Shown here: piece by piece, positions 1-9,631 of the stretch
Layout of the letters: each line of letters begins with the position of its first letter
Numbering within the stretch: position 1 is the first letter of the stretch
Origin: Flammeovirgaceae bacterium BBD 1991-12
Lineage (GTDB): Bacteria > Bacteroidota > Bacteroidia > Cytophagales > Cyclobacteriaceae
Assembly (NCBI GenBank): GCA_001657315.1
Contig: LYSV01000003.1
Coordinates: 41,311-105,310 of the forward strand
Length of the DNA stretch: 64,000 bases
Reading direction: 5' to 3'
Notes under the pieces: model-generated
What the model was told of the DNA's origin: nothing
Database searches by the model: none
The model's input: only the letters and a program-made list of their open reading frames with translations
Program-made: the position numbers and the translations under genes

Positions 1-428
1 GAAAGCTGCTCGGGGAAAAGGTCCTTTTTTGCTACCATCTGAAAACGGTCCAGCATTTCGGCTACCATGCTTTTTCTTTGTGACCCCTTCACACCTTTGT
101 ACAGTAAGGGAGTTTCTATGTTCTCATATACCGTGAGTTCATCGATAAGGTGATAGGCCTGAAATATAAAACCGATGTAGTGCTTGTGCATTTCAGACTT
201 CTTTCTCTCCTTCATCTTATGCACAGGCTCATCAAAGAAATAATATTCTCCCTGTGAGGGATCATCCAGCATTCCGATAATGTTCATAATGGTGGACTTG
301 CCCGCTCCGCTGGGTCCCATAATGGTGAGGAACTCTCCCTGCTCTACCTCCATGTCTATACCCTTTAGAATGAACGTACGCTGAAACCGGGAATCTACAT
401 ACTTATCTACGTCAACTAGTTTAATCAT
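1..428 (-). CDS. ABC transporter ATP-binding protein, MacB/LolD type (partial, 3' end beyond left edge)
   Basis: The first 142 residues of an ABC ATPase are visible, starting with MIKLVDVDKY. The Walker A motif GPSGAGKST lies at about residues 38-46 and a Q-loop (FIFQAYHL) near residue 88. The signature motif, Walker B and H-loop would lie beyond the left edge, so activity cannot be judged. In the family this subunit sits in the cytoplasm and powers MacB/LolCE-type permeases, which move substrates or lipoproteins at the periplasmic side without a classic translocation channel. It is the only ATPase seen for the nine permeases to its right, but it is separated from them by an oppositely oriented hydrolase gene and has its own leader. 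That leader carries a sigma-54-like promoter and a pair of palindromes. The ATG at 426-428 is the natural start. Confidence 0.9.
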   Translation of the reverse strand, partial: MIKLVDVDKYVDSRFQRTFILKGIDMEVEQGEFLTIMGPSGAGKSTIMNIIGMLDDPSQGEYYFFDEPVHKMKERKKSEMHKHYIGFIFQAYHLIDELTVYENIETPLLYKGVKGSQRKSMVAEMLDRFQMVAKKDLFPEQL

Positions 429-466
429 TTTGGTCTGATCGAAATTTTACAGTGTTACTTCTTTTT

Positions 467-482
467 GCCAATAAATATGCCA
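467..482 (-). promoter_or_regulatory. Candidate sigma-54 promoter (TGGCAT-N5-TTGGC) of the ABC ATPase gene
   Basis: Read on the minus strand, TGGCAT, five bases and TTGGC follow each other with the spacing of -24/-12 promoters (consensus TGGCAC-N5-TTGCA). The -12 dinucleotide is GG instead of GC, as in the candidate before P9. The predicted start would lie about 25 bases before the ATG at 428. Confidence 0.45.
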
Positions 483-545
483 AAACCCGTAATATACGCT
501 TAACATAGTCTGGTGGCACATTTGGTACCCAAAACTAATAAATTG

Positions 546-581
546 CGTCCGATTTTGGAATGAGGTGTCTGGAATCGGACA
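546..581. promoter_or_regulatory. Tandem imperfect palindromes of the form TGTCC-N6-GGACA, possible enhancer sites
   Basis: Two 16-base elements, CGTCC-N6-GGAAT at 546-561 and TGTCT-N6-GGACA at 566-581, start exactly 20 bases apart, about two helical turns. Their outer arms also form a perfect 8-base inverted repeat (547-554 with 573-580). They lie 65-115 bases upstream of the candidate sigma-54 promoter at 467-482, which is where NtrC-type activators usually bind. The rest of the 429-766 spacer holds no gene that I can see. Confidence 0.4.
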
Positions 582-766
582 TGGCAACAGATCCTCTTAC
601 CGGTCCATCATTCGTCATGCCGATATAAAATTTAATAGTTCATATATAACAAAAGATATATTTCGTTATAATTGAACGGTTGAAAGTGTTTGTTTACCGA
701 GACTAAATACCCGAAATGTGGATTTTCTTACATACACTCCCTATTTTTAACCCCAAATGACATGGT

Positions 767-2086
767 TTGAAAAAGCGCAATACATTTCTATATAGCTCGA
801 TGACCTTTATCATGCCTCTTGTGCTCGCTCTCTTCATGGGGGCAGATGAGAGGGGTGTAGCACCACCGGAATTAATACCCGCACCACCGAAACCGCTGGG
901 AAAAGTAAGAACGGACCCCTTTCAGGAGCGTTTCATTAAAGATTTTGAAAAGCATTTGGATGACGCATTCCTCGCTTCAAATGTACCTGGAGCGGCGGTG
1001 GCGATCGTAATCGACGGCAATGTGGTGTTCATAAAAGGCATGGGTGTGAGGCAAATTGGAAAGGAAGACTCTGTTGATGCACACACTGCTTTCAGGATCG
1101 CCTCTGTTTCCAAGGGATTTGCTTCCATACTTACGGGGCTGCAGGTAGGTCAGGAAAAAATAAACTGGGAGGATCCGGTAAAAAAACATGTACCTCAATT
1201 CAGGACCAATCCGGAGGATCTTTCTAACAGTGTTACCATCAAGCATATACTGTCGCATGCCTCAGGATTTCCCTATCAGGCCTATAGTACACTAGTGGAA
1301 GATGGCCTGAGAAGGGACGTGATGTTCAGAAGGTTGCAATCCATAAAGCTCTCAAGAAAACCCGGGGAGATCCACAGTTACCAGAATGTGGCCTATTCAC
1401 TGATAGAACCTGTTCTGGAGAACGTAGCTGCCTGTGACTATCAGACGTTACTTTTTGACCAGATCTTCAGACCATTGAATATGCAGGATGCCTCCGTCAC
1501 CTACGACGAAATGATGGCCACGCAGAACAAGGCGATCCCCCATGCCCGGTACAGAAAACGTTATGTCCCGGTGAGCATCTCACGATCTTATTACAATGTG
1601 GCTGCAGCAGGGGGTATAAACGCCAGTATTTCTGATATGGCCGAATGGATGAAAGCACTGCTCGGGCATCGGCAGGATGTGGTATCTTCCAACGTGCTGG
1701 ACAGCGTCTTCAGTCCGGTGATCAGGACACGGGTAAGGAACAGTGCCTTCAGTCGTTTTGACTACCCTAGAAAAGGGCACTATGGCATGGGCTGGAGGGT
1801 AGTGGAGTATCCGAACGACACACTCATTTATCACGGTGGCTATGCCAATGGTTTTAAAAGCGAAGTGGCCCTGGATAAAAACAAAAATGTAGCTATCTGT
1901 ATTCTTACCAATGCTCCCAACCGGTTTGCCAACAAACTGGTAGCAAACTTTTTTAAGAAGTACAAGGATCATTATCCCAAAACACTAGACCAAAATAACA
2001 GTCCGTATGTATCCCTGCCTGTAGCGGACAGGAAGCAGCCACTTGACCCTTCATTTAACACTGCTTTGCCTGAAAGCGCTCCATAA
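767..2086 (+). CDS. Serine hydrolase, beta-lactamase class C / penicillin-binding-protein-like
   Basis: A 439-residue protein of the beta-lactamase-related (PF00144) family. The catalytic triplet is complete: SxxK as SVSK at residues 113-116, YxN as YQN at 205-207, and HGG at 356-358 in the place of the KTG box. An N-terminal hydrophobic stretch (about residues 8-24) suggests export to the periplasm or anchoring in the membrane. Members act as esterases, DD-peptidases or D-aminopeptidases; which applies here cannot be told. The frame opens with TTG at 767 after an in-frame stop at 758; an in-frame ATG at 800 is an alternative start that would shorten the signal segment. The gene converges with P1 and diverges from the ABC ATPase gene. 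Confidence 0.85.
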   Translation: MKKRNTFLYSSMTFIMPLVLALFMGADERGVAPPELIPAPPKPLGKVRTDPFQERFIKDFEKHLDDAFLASNVPGAAVAIVIDGNVVFIKGMGVRQIGKEDSVDAHTAFRIASVSKGFASILTGLQVGQEKINWEDPVKKHVPQFRTNPEDLSNSVTIKHILSHASGFPYQAYSTLVEDGLRRDVMFRRLQSIKLSRKPGEIHSYQNVAYSLIEPVLENVAACDYQTLLFDQIFRPLNMQDASVTYDEMMATQNKAIPHARYRKRYVPVSISRSYYNVAAAGGINASISDMAEWMKALLGHRQDVVSSNVLDSVFSPVIRTRVRNSAFSRFDYPRKGHYGMGWRVVEYPNDTLIYHGGYANGFKSEVALDKNKNVAICILTNAPNRFANKLVANFFKKYKDHYPKTLDQNNSPYVSLPVADRKQPLDPSFNTALPESAP

Positions 2087-2170
2087 CACACTTCTCCGCA
2101 TCAACAACATGAGCCGGTTTACCGGAATACACACATCGTTCCTGCCCTCACGCCACACGGGTATCTGAGC

Positions 2171-4501
2171 TCATTCTTCTTTGAGCACATCTACCGGATT
2201 CACGCGAATTGCACTGAATAACTGATAAACTATCGTAAACAAAGCAATTCCGGCAATAAAGACCAGGACGGGTAAATAAATATGAGCATCGATCTGTATC
2301 CTATTCGAAAAACGCTCAAGCCAGTTTGAAAAAACAAAATGTCCCAATGGAAATCCAATCACCACCGACAGTAAAAAAGGCATCATCAACCCCCGTGTCA
2401 TTTCCAGACCAATGTGAATACCCTTTGCACCCAGTATTTTTCTTACTCCAAATTCCTTGATTTTTTTATTGAGTGTAAACTGGGCCAGGCCAAAAAGCCC
2501 AAAGGCACCAATAAGTACACTCAGCCACATGAAGAAATGGACTAGCTTGGAAAAGAGTATTTCCGATCTGAATTTATCATCGTATGCCTCATCCACAAAG
2601 CTGTATTCCATGGGATAGTCCTGAATATGTCGATCATAAACCGCTCTCAGCCGGTCAAGCATCCGTGTTGGGCTATCGAATGTGTTCAACCGGATCAGCA
2701 CTTTCTCAAAACTTCCTTTATGAAGTTTAATTTCAGCAGGGATAACGCTACTTTTTGCCGAAAAAAACTGAAAGTCTTCGACGACCCCGATCAAAAAGTT
2801 ATCTGAATCGGACAGCTTTCCGAAGGAGGTCTCCTGCTTACCAAATTGCAGATCACGTAAAGACTTGTTGATGAGTATGAATGAGGAATCCTGATCCTGT
2901 GGTCTGAAGTCCCTTCCCTCGATCAGCTTAATGCCCGCCGTGCTCAGAAAGTCATGATCAACGAGCAATAAACCTATCGTCACCCCTCCGTGGTCTGTTT
3001 CTCTGCCGAACATGAAGTTTATCCCGGGCAGATTGGCTACCGAAACACTTTCTACAAAATCCAGCGAAAGCAAGGTATTTTTAAATGCACTGAAACCATG
3101 GGGAAAATCAGGCGGTGTATGTATAGTCAGTAATTTTTCGGTGTCGAATCCCAGATCATAGTCCAGCATATATGAAACCTGCCGGCTTATGGTAATGGTA
3201 CCCATGATAAGCAAGGTGGTCACAACAAATTGTATACTGGTAAGTAGCTTCCTGATCAAAAAGCTTCCCTTTTTCCCCGCCCTTTGACCCTTAAGTACAA
3301 CGGCAGGCTTGTAGGTGGACATCAAAAAGGCCGGATAGCTGCCAGCGAGTATTGCAATGGTAATGATCAAAAAAATATAGAATAGCACAAACTCCACGCT
3401 TGAGAGAATCTCTGTATCTATCGGCCGGACGAGCAATTGGTTAAAATAGGGAATCACCCACTCCAGCAGGCCAATAGCCAGGAGTGCACTCACCAGAGTG
3501 GTTAAAAATGACTCAAACATAAATTGACCTGTAAGCTGACCACCTGTAGCGCCTATGGTCTTTTTAACGCCCACTTCTTTGGCCCGTTCGGATCCTCTCG
3601 AGGTGATCAGATTGATATAATTAATGATCGATGCAAGCAAAATAAAAATACCGATGACAATAAAGATCACCGAATATTTCCGGTCTGCTCTCAGCAGATG
3701 GCTTCTGTTGAAGTAGCTGTCATCATAGTAAAAATCCCTGAAGGCCGTAACGGTTACCAAAACCTGTCCTTCTCCCAAATTTTGACTGATTATCTTCTGT
3801 AAACTCGCCGCAAGCTGCTCTTTGGTCATATGGCGTGTGACCACAAAGTACGGGGTGTGACCTACCTTGTAGGAGTCAATATCAACCCCCATTGATCTCT
3901 GTTTTTGGTAGGAGATAATAAAGTCGACAGTCAGACTGGATCGTTTGGAAGGTAATATGATGTTATCCACAATATAGCTGTTCCCATCAATCATTATTGA
4001 TTTTCCCAGGGGGTCCTCATCAGCAAAATACCTGAAGGCCAGCTCGGTTGAAATAGCTACAAGATCCGGGTTACTCAAAAATCGATAGCTGCTACCTCTA
4101 TACCTGAAATCAAATATGTCCTTCCACTCCTCATCTACATAAAGTCCGTAGTTTTCAAAAAAAACCTTGTCTCCCGCCTGTACGACCACCTTTCCCGACT
4201 TATACACTCTTGTGGAGGCCTCGATCGCTGCCATTTCATCGAGGTCTTTCTTTAAACCCGCGGGCGGCGGGAATTCAAACATCTCCTTACCATCTATGAC
4301 ATGCTTCATGCTCACTTTAAAAATGTGATCATACCTAGTATGAAAGCGGTCTGTTTGGTACTCGTCATACACGTATAACCCCAGGGCTAAGAAACAAGTC
4401 AGGCCTGTAGAAAGTCCAAAAACTGTTATGAACGAGTTTAACGGGTACTTGAAAAAAAGCCTTTTTGCCAGTATAAAATTTTTTATGAACATAGGATTCA
4501 A
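2171..4501 (-). CDS. ABC transporter permease P1, two-core FtsX/MacB type
   Basis: A 776-residue permease with the duplicated MacB layout: an N-terminal membrane segment, a periplasmic MacB-like domain, three membrane helices (FtsX core), then the same again. Each core has the helix-turn signature of the family, here KEVGVKKTIGA and KEFGVRKILGA, and the protein ends in NPVDVLKEE. It is the most divergent of the nine: the region after the first membrane segment reads FPPPAGL rather than the motifs of the other two groups, and the N-terminus is longer. It is the last gene of the array in the direction of transcription, 60 bases after P2. The substrate is unknown; family members handle lipoproteins, peptides or cell-envelope stress signals. 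Confidence 0.9.
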   Translation of the reverse strand: MNPMFIKNFILAKRLFFKYPLNSFITVFGLSTGLTCFLALGLYVYDEYQTDRFHTRYDHIFKVSMKHVIDGKEMFEFPPPAGLKKDLDEMAAIEASTRVYKSGKVVVQAGDKVFFENYGLYVDEEWKDIFDFRYRGSSYRFLSNPDLVAISTELAFRYFADEDPLGKSIMIDGNSYIVDNIILPSKRSSLTVDFIISYQKQRSMGVDIDSYKVGHTPYFVVTRHMTKEQLAASLQKIISQNLGEGQVLVTVTAFRDFYYDDSYFNRSHLLRADRKYSVIFIVIGIFILLASIINYINLITSRGSERAKEVGVKKTIGATGGQLTGQFMFESFLTTLVSALLAIGLLEWVIPYFNQLLVRPIDTEILSSVEFVLFYIFLIITIAILAGSYPAFLMSTYKPAVVLKGQRAGKKGSFLIRKLLTSIQFVVTTLLIMGTITISRQVSYMLDYDLGFDTEKLLTIHTPPDFPHGFSAFKNTLLSLDFVESVSVANLPGINFMFGRETDHGGVTIGLLLVDHDFLSTAGIKLIEGRDFRPQDQDSSFILINKSLRDLQFGKQETSFGKLSDSDNFLIGVVEDFQFFSAKSSVIPAEIKLHKGSFEKVLIRLNTFDSPTRMLDRLRAVYDRHIQDYPMEYSFVDEAYDDKFRSEILFSKLVHFFMWLSVLIGAFGLFGLAQFTLNKKIKEFGVRKILGAKGIHIGLEMTRGLMMPFLLSVVIGFPLGHFVFSNWLERFSNRIQIDAHIYLPVLVFIAGIALFTIVYQLFSAIRVNPVDVLKEE

Positions 4502-4561
4502 CTGTACATCCCGATTCTTTTTACATTAAAATCGATCTCATTTTCACGTCCGGCGTTTGAC

Positions 4562-7006
4562 CTATTCTTCCTTCAGCGTGTCCACCGGATTCAATGAGGC
4601 CGCCTTCACAGACTGATATCCGACAGTAAGCCAGGCCAGCACCAGCGCCACGAGCCCGGTTATAAAAAACACGGACCAGCCTATCTTTATTCTAAAAGCG
4701 AACTGTTGCAACCACTGGTCCGCCACCCACCATGCGATAGGGATAGCCAGCAATATGGAGATCCCCACCAGCCGGGAGAAATTACCGTTCAGCATCATTA
4801 CGATCCGTATCAGTGAAGCGCCAAGTACTTTTCTGATCCCTATCTCCTTGTTTCGCTGGCCTACGGTGTAGGATGCCAGACCAAAAAGCCCCAGGCAGGC
4901 AATAACAACGGCAAAAGTGGTGAAAGCAGCGAACAATGATCCAAGTCTTTCCTCGGCTCTGTACATGTTTTCATATTCCTCATCCAGAAATGAATACTGG
5001 AACGGGGCCTGAGTGCCAAAGGCGTTCCACCGGTCTTCCAGATAGGAGAGCAGACCAGGGAGGTCTTCTCCGGTATGCCGTATAGCCAGTACACGGCTGG
5101 AGCCCCAGACAGTGGCGTCAGTATTGAAGAAAATGTAAGGTGCGATCCGATACCTGAGCGACTGGAAGTTAAAATCCCTGACCATACCAATAACCTCTGA
5201 GGCATCCGCGTTATCCCCCGTATATCTTATTCTCTTGCCAAGTACATTATCCTCGTTCCATCCGAATAAGTGCATAGTAGCCTCGTTGATCACTACACTA
5301 TTACGATCGGAAGAGCGGCCTTCTTCAAAGAATCTACCCTTGATCATCTTTAACCCCATAGTACTCAAAAAGCCCTCGTCTGCTTTCATCATGGCTATGG
5401 TCTGTTCGCGGTCAGCCGCTTCGTCTATGAAAAGGTCTTCGTAGTTGCCTCTGCCAAACATATCCATGCTCAGCCCTGCCTCGATCACCGCGGAATGCCT
5501 TTTTACATCATTTTTATAGGTCTCCAACTGGTCGCCAAGCTTATGCGCCCAGTTCACTACCAGTACATTTTCCCTGTCAAATCCAAGATCTCTGGTATTA
5601 AAGTAGTTCAACTGCTGGTTAACAATGAGCGTACAGACCATCAGAGCAATGGAGATGGTAAACTGAAAGATTACCAGTATATTGCGAAATTCCATACTCC
5701 GGGTGCCGGACCGTAAATTCCCTTTAAGTACAGTAGCAGGCTGGTATGAGGTAGCATAAAAGGCCGGATATATACCCGCTATGATCCCTACGAAAAGCGG
5801 CAGGCCAAAGATCAATACAATGAAGGCAGGCTTGTCCCAGACTGATGCCTGAAGCCCGGAATGAAGGTAGTTGACTGCAAAGATCCTGAACAGCTCCAGT
5901 ATGCCCAACCCCAGTACCGTAGCCAGTAGGCACATAATGATGGATTCCGAAAGAAACTGACCGATCAGCTGTCTTCGTAAGGATCCCATTACCTTGCGTA
6001 TACCTACTTCCTTTGCCCTGACGGACGCTCTGGCGGTAGCCAGATTTATAAAATTGATCATGGCCAGTACTATGATCAGAATGGCCGTAGCACTGAAAAT
6101 GTAGATGTAATTGATATCACTGACAGCACCGAGACGGTTACCAATCATCGTGGATCTTAAATGGATGTCAACCACGGGCTGCAGATAGAAGGACCATTCC
6201 CCTTTCTCGACAATGAAATCATCATAATCCATACCGAACCGTGGAAGAGTAGGGGCCACATGCCGGTCCGCGATATGCCTGAACTTTTCGTCCAGCGCGT
6301 GGGTATCCGTACCTGGTTTGAGCCTGACATAAGTTACCACCTGTGACCATACCCAGCTCCATTCGAATCGTTTGATATTTGGATTGGAATACATGGATAG
6401 TAAAAAATCAAAGTCGAAATGGGCATTGGTCGGTTGCTCTTCAGTTACTCCGGTCACTTCCATAGGCGTACGGTCCTCTCCAAAAAGCAGGATCTTTCCG
6501 AGAGCGGGCCTGTCACCAAAGTATTTGGCAGCCATTGCCCCTGATATAACCACCTTATTGGTCCCTTTCAGTACATCATTGGGATCGCCCTCCTTCAGTT
6601 TGAAATCAAAAAAATCAAAGAAGTTGGAATCTGCTGCCAGTATATCATTTTCATAAAATGTGAGGACCTGACCATTTCGGTCATACCTTACAATGTTGTT
6701 GCCCGGAGTATTTACGCGAAGCGCCTCCTCAACTTCGGGGTATTCATTCACCAATACCTCTGCGAGGGGAAGCACTGACGAACTCATCCGTTGTCCCACC
6801 TCCGGCGACCAGATATTGGTTTGGTTAACACGATAGAGCCGGTCCACATCAGGATGAAAGGTATCATAACTCAATTCATGTACCACGTAGGCGGTGATCA
6901 GCAGGCTGGAAGCTATGCCGAGCGCGAGCCCGAATACATTGATGAGCGCATAGAATCTTTCTCTTGAAAAATTTCTGATGGCTATTTTAAGATAATTCTG
7001 AAACAT
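4562..7006 (-). CDS. ABC transporter permease P2, two-core FtsX/MacB type
   Basis: A complete 814-residue permease. The first membrane segment lies at about residues 20-43, the first FtsX core (KEVGIRKVMGS) at about 300-420, and the second (KEIGIRKVLGA) from about residue 720. The tail is NPVDTLKEE. With P3, P4 and P6 it belongs to a subgroup whose first periplasmic domain opens with a 'PLA'-like stretch (here SSVLPLAEVL) before the acidic 'EYPEVEEALRV' segment. It is preceded by a 144-base spacer containing a short direct repeat, so it may have its own promoter, although none is clear. All family motifs seem intact. Confidence 0.9.
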   Translation of the reverse strand: MFQNYLKIAIRNFSRERFYALINVFGLALGIASSLLITAYVVHELSYDTFHPDVDRLYRVNQTNIWSPEVGQRMSSSVLPLAEVLVNEYPEVEEALRVNTPGNNIVRYDRNGQVLTFYENDILAADSNFFDFFDFKLKEGDPNDVLKGTNKVVISGAMAAKYFGDRPALGKILLFGEDRTPMEVTGVTEEQPTNAHFDFDFLLSMYSNPNIKRFEWSWVWSQVVTYVRLKPGTDTHALDEKFRHIADRHVAPTLPRFGMDYDDFIVEKGEWSFYLQPVVDIHLRSTMIGNRLGAVSDINYIYIFSATAILIIVLAMINFINLATARASVRAKEVGIRKVMGSLRRQLIGQFLSESIIMCLLATVLGLGILELFRIFAVNYLHSGLQASVWDKPAFIVLIFGLPLFVGIIAGIYPAFYATSYQPATVLKGNLRSGTRSMEFRNILVIFQFTISIALMVCTLIVNQQLNYFNTRDLGFDRENVLVVNWAHKLGDQLETYKNDVKRHSAVIEAGLSMDMFGRGNYEDLFIDEAADREQTIAMMKADEGFLSTMGLKMIKGRFFEEGRSSDRNSVVINEATMHLFGWNEDNVLGKRIRYTGDNADASEVIGMVRDFNFQSLRYRIAPYIFFNTDATVWGSSRVLAIRHTGEDLPGLLSYLEDRWNAFGTQAPFQYSFLDEEYENMYRAEERLGSLFAAFTTFAVVIACLGLFGLASYTVGQRNKEIGIRKVLGASLIRIVMMLNGNFSRLVGISILLAIPIAWWVADQWLQQFAFRIKIGWSVFFITGLVALVLAWLTVGYQSVKAASLNPVDTLKEE

Positions 7007-7067
7007 TGCTAATTCGTTATTATCACTTTATATTTTAGATCATACCAGTTTTTAGCCTAAGTATTGA

Positions 7068-7096
7068 GTTACTGAGTTATTGGTTACTGAGTTATT
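7068..7096. repeat. 14-base direct repeat in the P3-P2 spacer
   Basis: GTTACTGAGTTATT occurs at 7068-7081 and again at 7083-7096, in the 144-base gap between P3 and P2. It resembles the low-complexity spacer repeats found elsewhere in the window. No function is evident. Confidence 0.6.
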
Positions 7097-7150
7097 CAGG
7101 CTCCCTGCATTCATAATAACATAATAACCAAAACTTAATTAACCATACTA

Positions 7151-9595
7151 TTATTCCTCCTTTAAAGCGTTTACCGGGTTTTCAAAAGCTGATTTTATGG
7201 TCTGATAGCTTACTGAAAGCAGTACTATACCCGCGGTAACTACAATGGCCATTAAAAACTGCTCTACCCTGAGCGTAGTACGAAAGGCAAAGGAACTCAG
7301 CCATTCCTCCATACCAAAAAATACAATTGCGGAAGCTATCAAAAAACCTGCTATGGCAAGCAGTACAATATTCTTAAGCAGCATAAGGACAATCTGCGAC
7401 ACGTTGGCTCCAAGCACTTTTCGAATACTGATCTCTTTGTTACGTTGCTGTGCAGTATAGGCGGCAAGGCCAAAAAGACCGAGGCCTGCAATGATCACCG
7501 CCAGCACTGAAAATACCCCGAACAACTGCCCAAGGCGCTGTTCCGACCTGTGAAGTGCATCAAAATCCTCATCCAGGAACCTGTAGGTTACGGGAACCTG
7601 TGGCTCAAAAGCAGCCCACGTTCTTTTGATGATCTCCAGAGCCTCTCTGGTTTTGCCTGGAGCAATCCTGATACTGATGTAGTCCTTGAATGTATATCCT
7701 CTCAGGAATTCCATGCCCAACGGTCTGACCCTGTTGTACAGGGATTCAAAGTGATAATCCTCCACTACACCTACTACCTGCACTGTGCGTTCGTCATTTT
7801 CTCCCTTGTTGATCACGATCCTCTCACCAACAGGGTGAACGAGCCCCAACTCTTTTACAGCCGCCTGGTTCAGTATTATCCCCAGTGAATCGGATGAAGA
7901 GCCGGAATGAAAGCTATTGCCAGCTACCAGTTTTAAGTCCAGCGTTTCTACAAAATGTTCATCTACCTCGAACCACCTCAGTCCCACACCTCCCGAACTT
8001 CCTTCCACAGTGTAGTCTCGTACCATGAATTGATCCAAAGCAGGAATGCCGGTTGAAAAACAGGCACTCAGGATCTCTGGATATACGGTGAGCGCCTCCC
8101 TGAAGCGAGCCCGCTCCTCCTCTATCTCCCGGTCATTTTCTATGATAACAACGTTCTCCCTATCAAATCCCAAATGTTTGTTATTCATGAATTTCAGCTG
8201 GTCACTGATTACACCGGTACTGATGATCAGGCCAATAGATGCGGTGAACTGAAAAATTACCAGTACATTCCGTAAGTCTGATTTTCTGGAATAGGACACA
8301 GCTTTACCCTTCAGTACGGTTACCGGCTTAAAGCCGGTAAGAACAAAAGCCGGATACAGACCTGCCAGAATCCCGGTAGCCAGGGTAATAGCCAGTATAA
8401 GCAGCCCAAAACCGGGATCATCAAAAAGTCCATTTACAAAATGCCACTCAAAGCCAATACTGAAAATTACCATGCCAAGCTCTACAATGCCAAGAGCCAG
8501 CGCTGTGGCGGCAAAGCTGAAGATCAGTGATTCGGTCAGGAACTGAAAAACAAGCCTTGAAGTACTGGAACCCAGTACTTTTCGCACCCCTACTTCCCTG
8601 GCTCGTTTGACCGAAAGGGCAGTGGCGAGGTTGGTAAAATTGATGCAGGCGATAAGCAGGATCAAAACAGCTACCCCCCCGAAAATGTAGATATAGGTAA
8701 TATCACTATTGGGTTTCATTTCCCGGAGATAACGCGAATGCAGGTGGATACTTCTGGCAGGCTGAAGATAATAAGCAATATCTGCCTCAGTTTCTTCTGC
8801 TGAGGTACCCATAAAGGGAGCGGCATGCTCCTGAATGATGCGGTTCAGTTTTTCAGAAACAGCGGCCAGAGCCTGAGTGGGAGGTTGGTTTTTATTCAGG
8901 CGCACATAGGTATGCATAATGTTCCATGCCCAGTTGTTGTTATTGGAGAAAGCCGGACCAAAAGTTGACATGGAAACAATGATATCGAAGTTCTGATGTG
9001 AGTTGGCCGGAATGTCTTTTATGATCCCTGTGATCTTCCATGCGGTACTACCGTCCTTACCTCCCAGCACATGTTTCCCGGGCAATTCACCCATATCATC
9101 GATCTCTGCGCCGAAATAACGTCTGGCAGCAGACTCACTCAGAACAATGGAAACGGGTTCGGTCAGCGCAGTTTCAGGATCTCCATGGATCAATCTGTTG
9201 GAAAATACCTTAAAATAATTCTGGTCCGCTATGTATACGTTGGTTTCCCTGAACACCCGGCTGGTATTGGTCTCCGGACGAAGGGTAAAGTCCGATCTTT
9301 TAAAGATCCGCGTTGCACTTGCTATTTCCGGGATCTCATCCACCATTCTCCCTGCCAGAGGAGGCGGGGCTGTGGCATAACGGGATTCTCCCTCACCCCA
9401 CGTCCATGCTGCATTGACCCTGTAGATGTGGTCATGATCTTCCCAAAATGTATCATAGCCGGTTTCATTGTAAATATAAAGGCTGATAAAAATAAAGGCC
9501 GCCAAACCAACAGACAGACCTGCAGTATTGATAAAAGCATACAATCTGTGGCGAATAATGTTCCGTACGGCAATCTTAATGTAGTTCTTCAGCAT
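7151..9595 (-). CDS. ABC transporter permease P3, two-core FtsX/MacB type
   Basis: A complete 814-residue permease with two FtsX cores (signatures REVGVRKVLGS and KEISIRKVLGA) and the tail NPVNALKEE. Its first periplasmic domain begins with the APPPLAGRM segment of the P2/P3/P4/P6 subgroup. The start ATG at 9593-9595 gives the shared N-terminus MLKNYIKIAVRN. The gene lies only 36 bases after P4, so the two are probably co-transcribed. The second signature has serine instead of glycine (KEIS for KEIG), a small deviation not seen in the other eight. Confidence 0.9.
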   Translation of the reverse strand: MLKNYIKIAVRNIIRHRLYAFINTAGLSVGLAAFIFISLYIYNETGYDTFWEDHDHIYRVNAAWTWGEGESRYATAPPPLAGRMVDEIPEIASATRIFKRSDFTLRPETNTSRVFRETNVYIADQNYFKVFSNRLIHGDPETALTEPVSIVLSESAARRYFGAEIDDMGELPGKHVLGGKDGSTAWKITGIIKDIPANSHQNFDIIVSMSTFGPAFSNNNNWAWNIMHTYVRLNKNQPPTQALAAVSEKLNRIIQEHAAPFMGTSAEETEADIAYYLQPARSIHLHSRYLREMKPNSDITYIYIFGGVAVLILLIACINFTNLATALSVKRAREVGVRKVLGSSTSRLVFQFLTESLIFSFAATALALGIVELGMVIFSIGFEWHFVNGLFDDPGFGLLILAITLATGILAGLYPAFVLTGFKPVTVLKGKAVSYSRKSDLRNVLVIFQFTASIGLIISTGVISDQLKFMNNKHLGFDRENVVIIENDREIEEERARFREALTVYPEILSACFSTGIPALDQFMVRDYTVEGSSGGVGLRWFEVDEHFVETLDLKLVAGNSFHSGSSSDSLGIILNQAAVKELGLVHPVGERIVINKGENDERTVQVVGVVEDYHFESLYNRVRPLGMEFLRGYTFKDYISIRIAPGKTREALEIIKRTWAAFEPQVPVTYRFLDEDFDALHRSEQRLGQLFGVFSVLAVIIAGLGLFGLAAYTAQQRNKEISIRKVLGANVSQIVLMLLKNIVLLAIAGFLIASAIVFFGMEEWLSSFAFRTTLRVEQFLMAIVVTAGIVLLSVSYQTIKSAFENPVNALKEE

Positions 9596-9631
9596 GAATC
9601 TTCAGCATTTTTAATAGGTTGATATACCGGA

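Noticed and set aside
9071..9622. 183-residue plus-strand frame opposite P3
   Set aside because: It lies wholly opposite an intact permease gene and shows no domain; it is a shadow frame.
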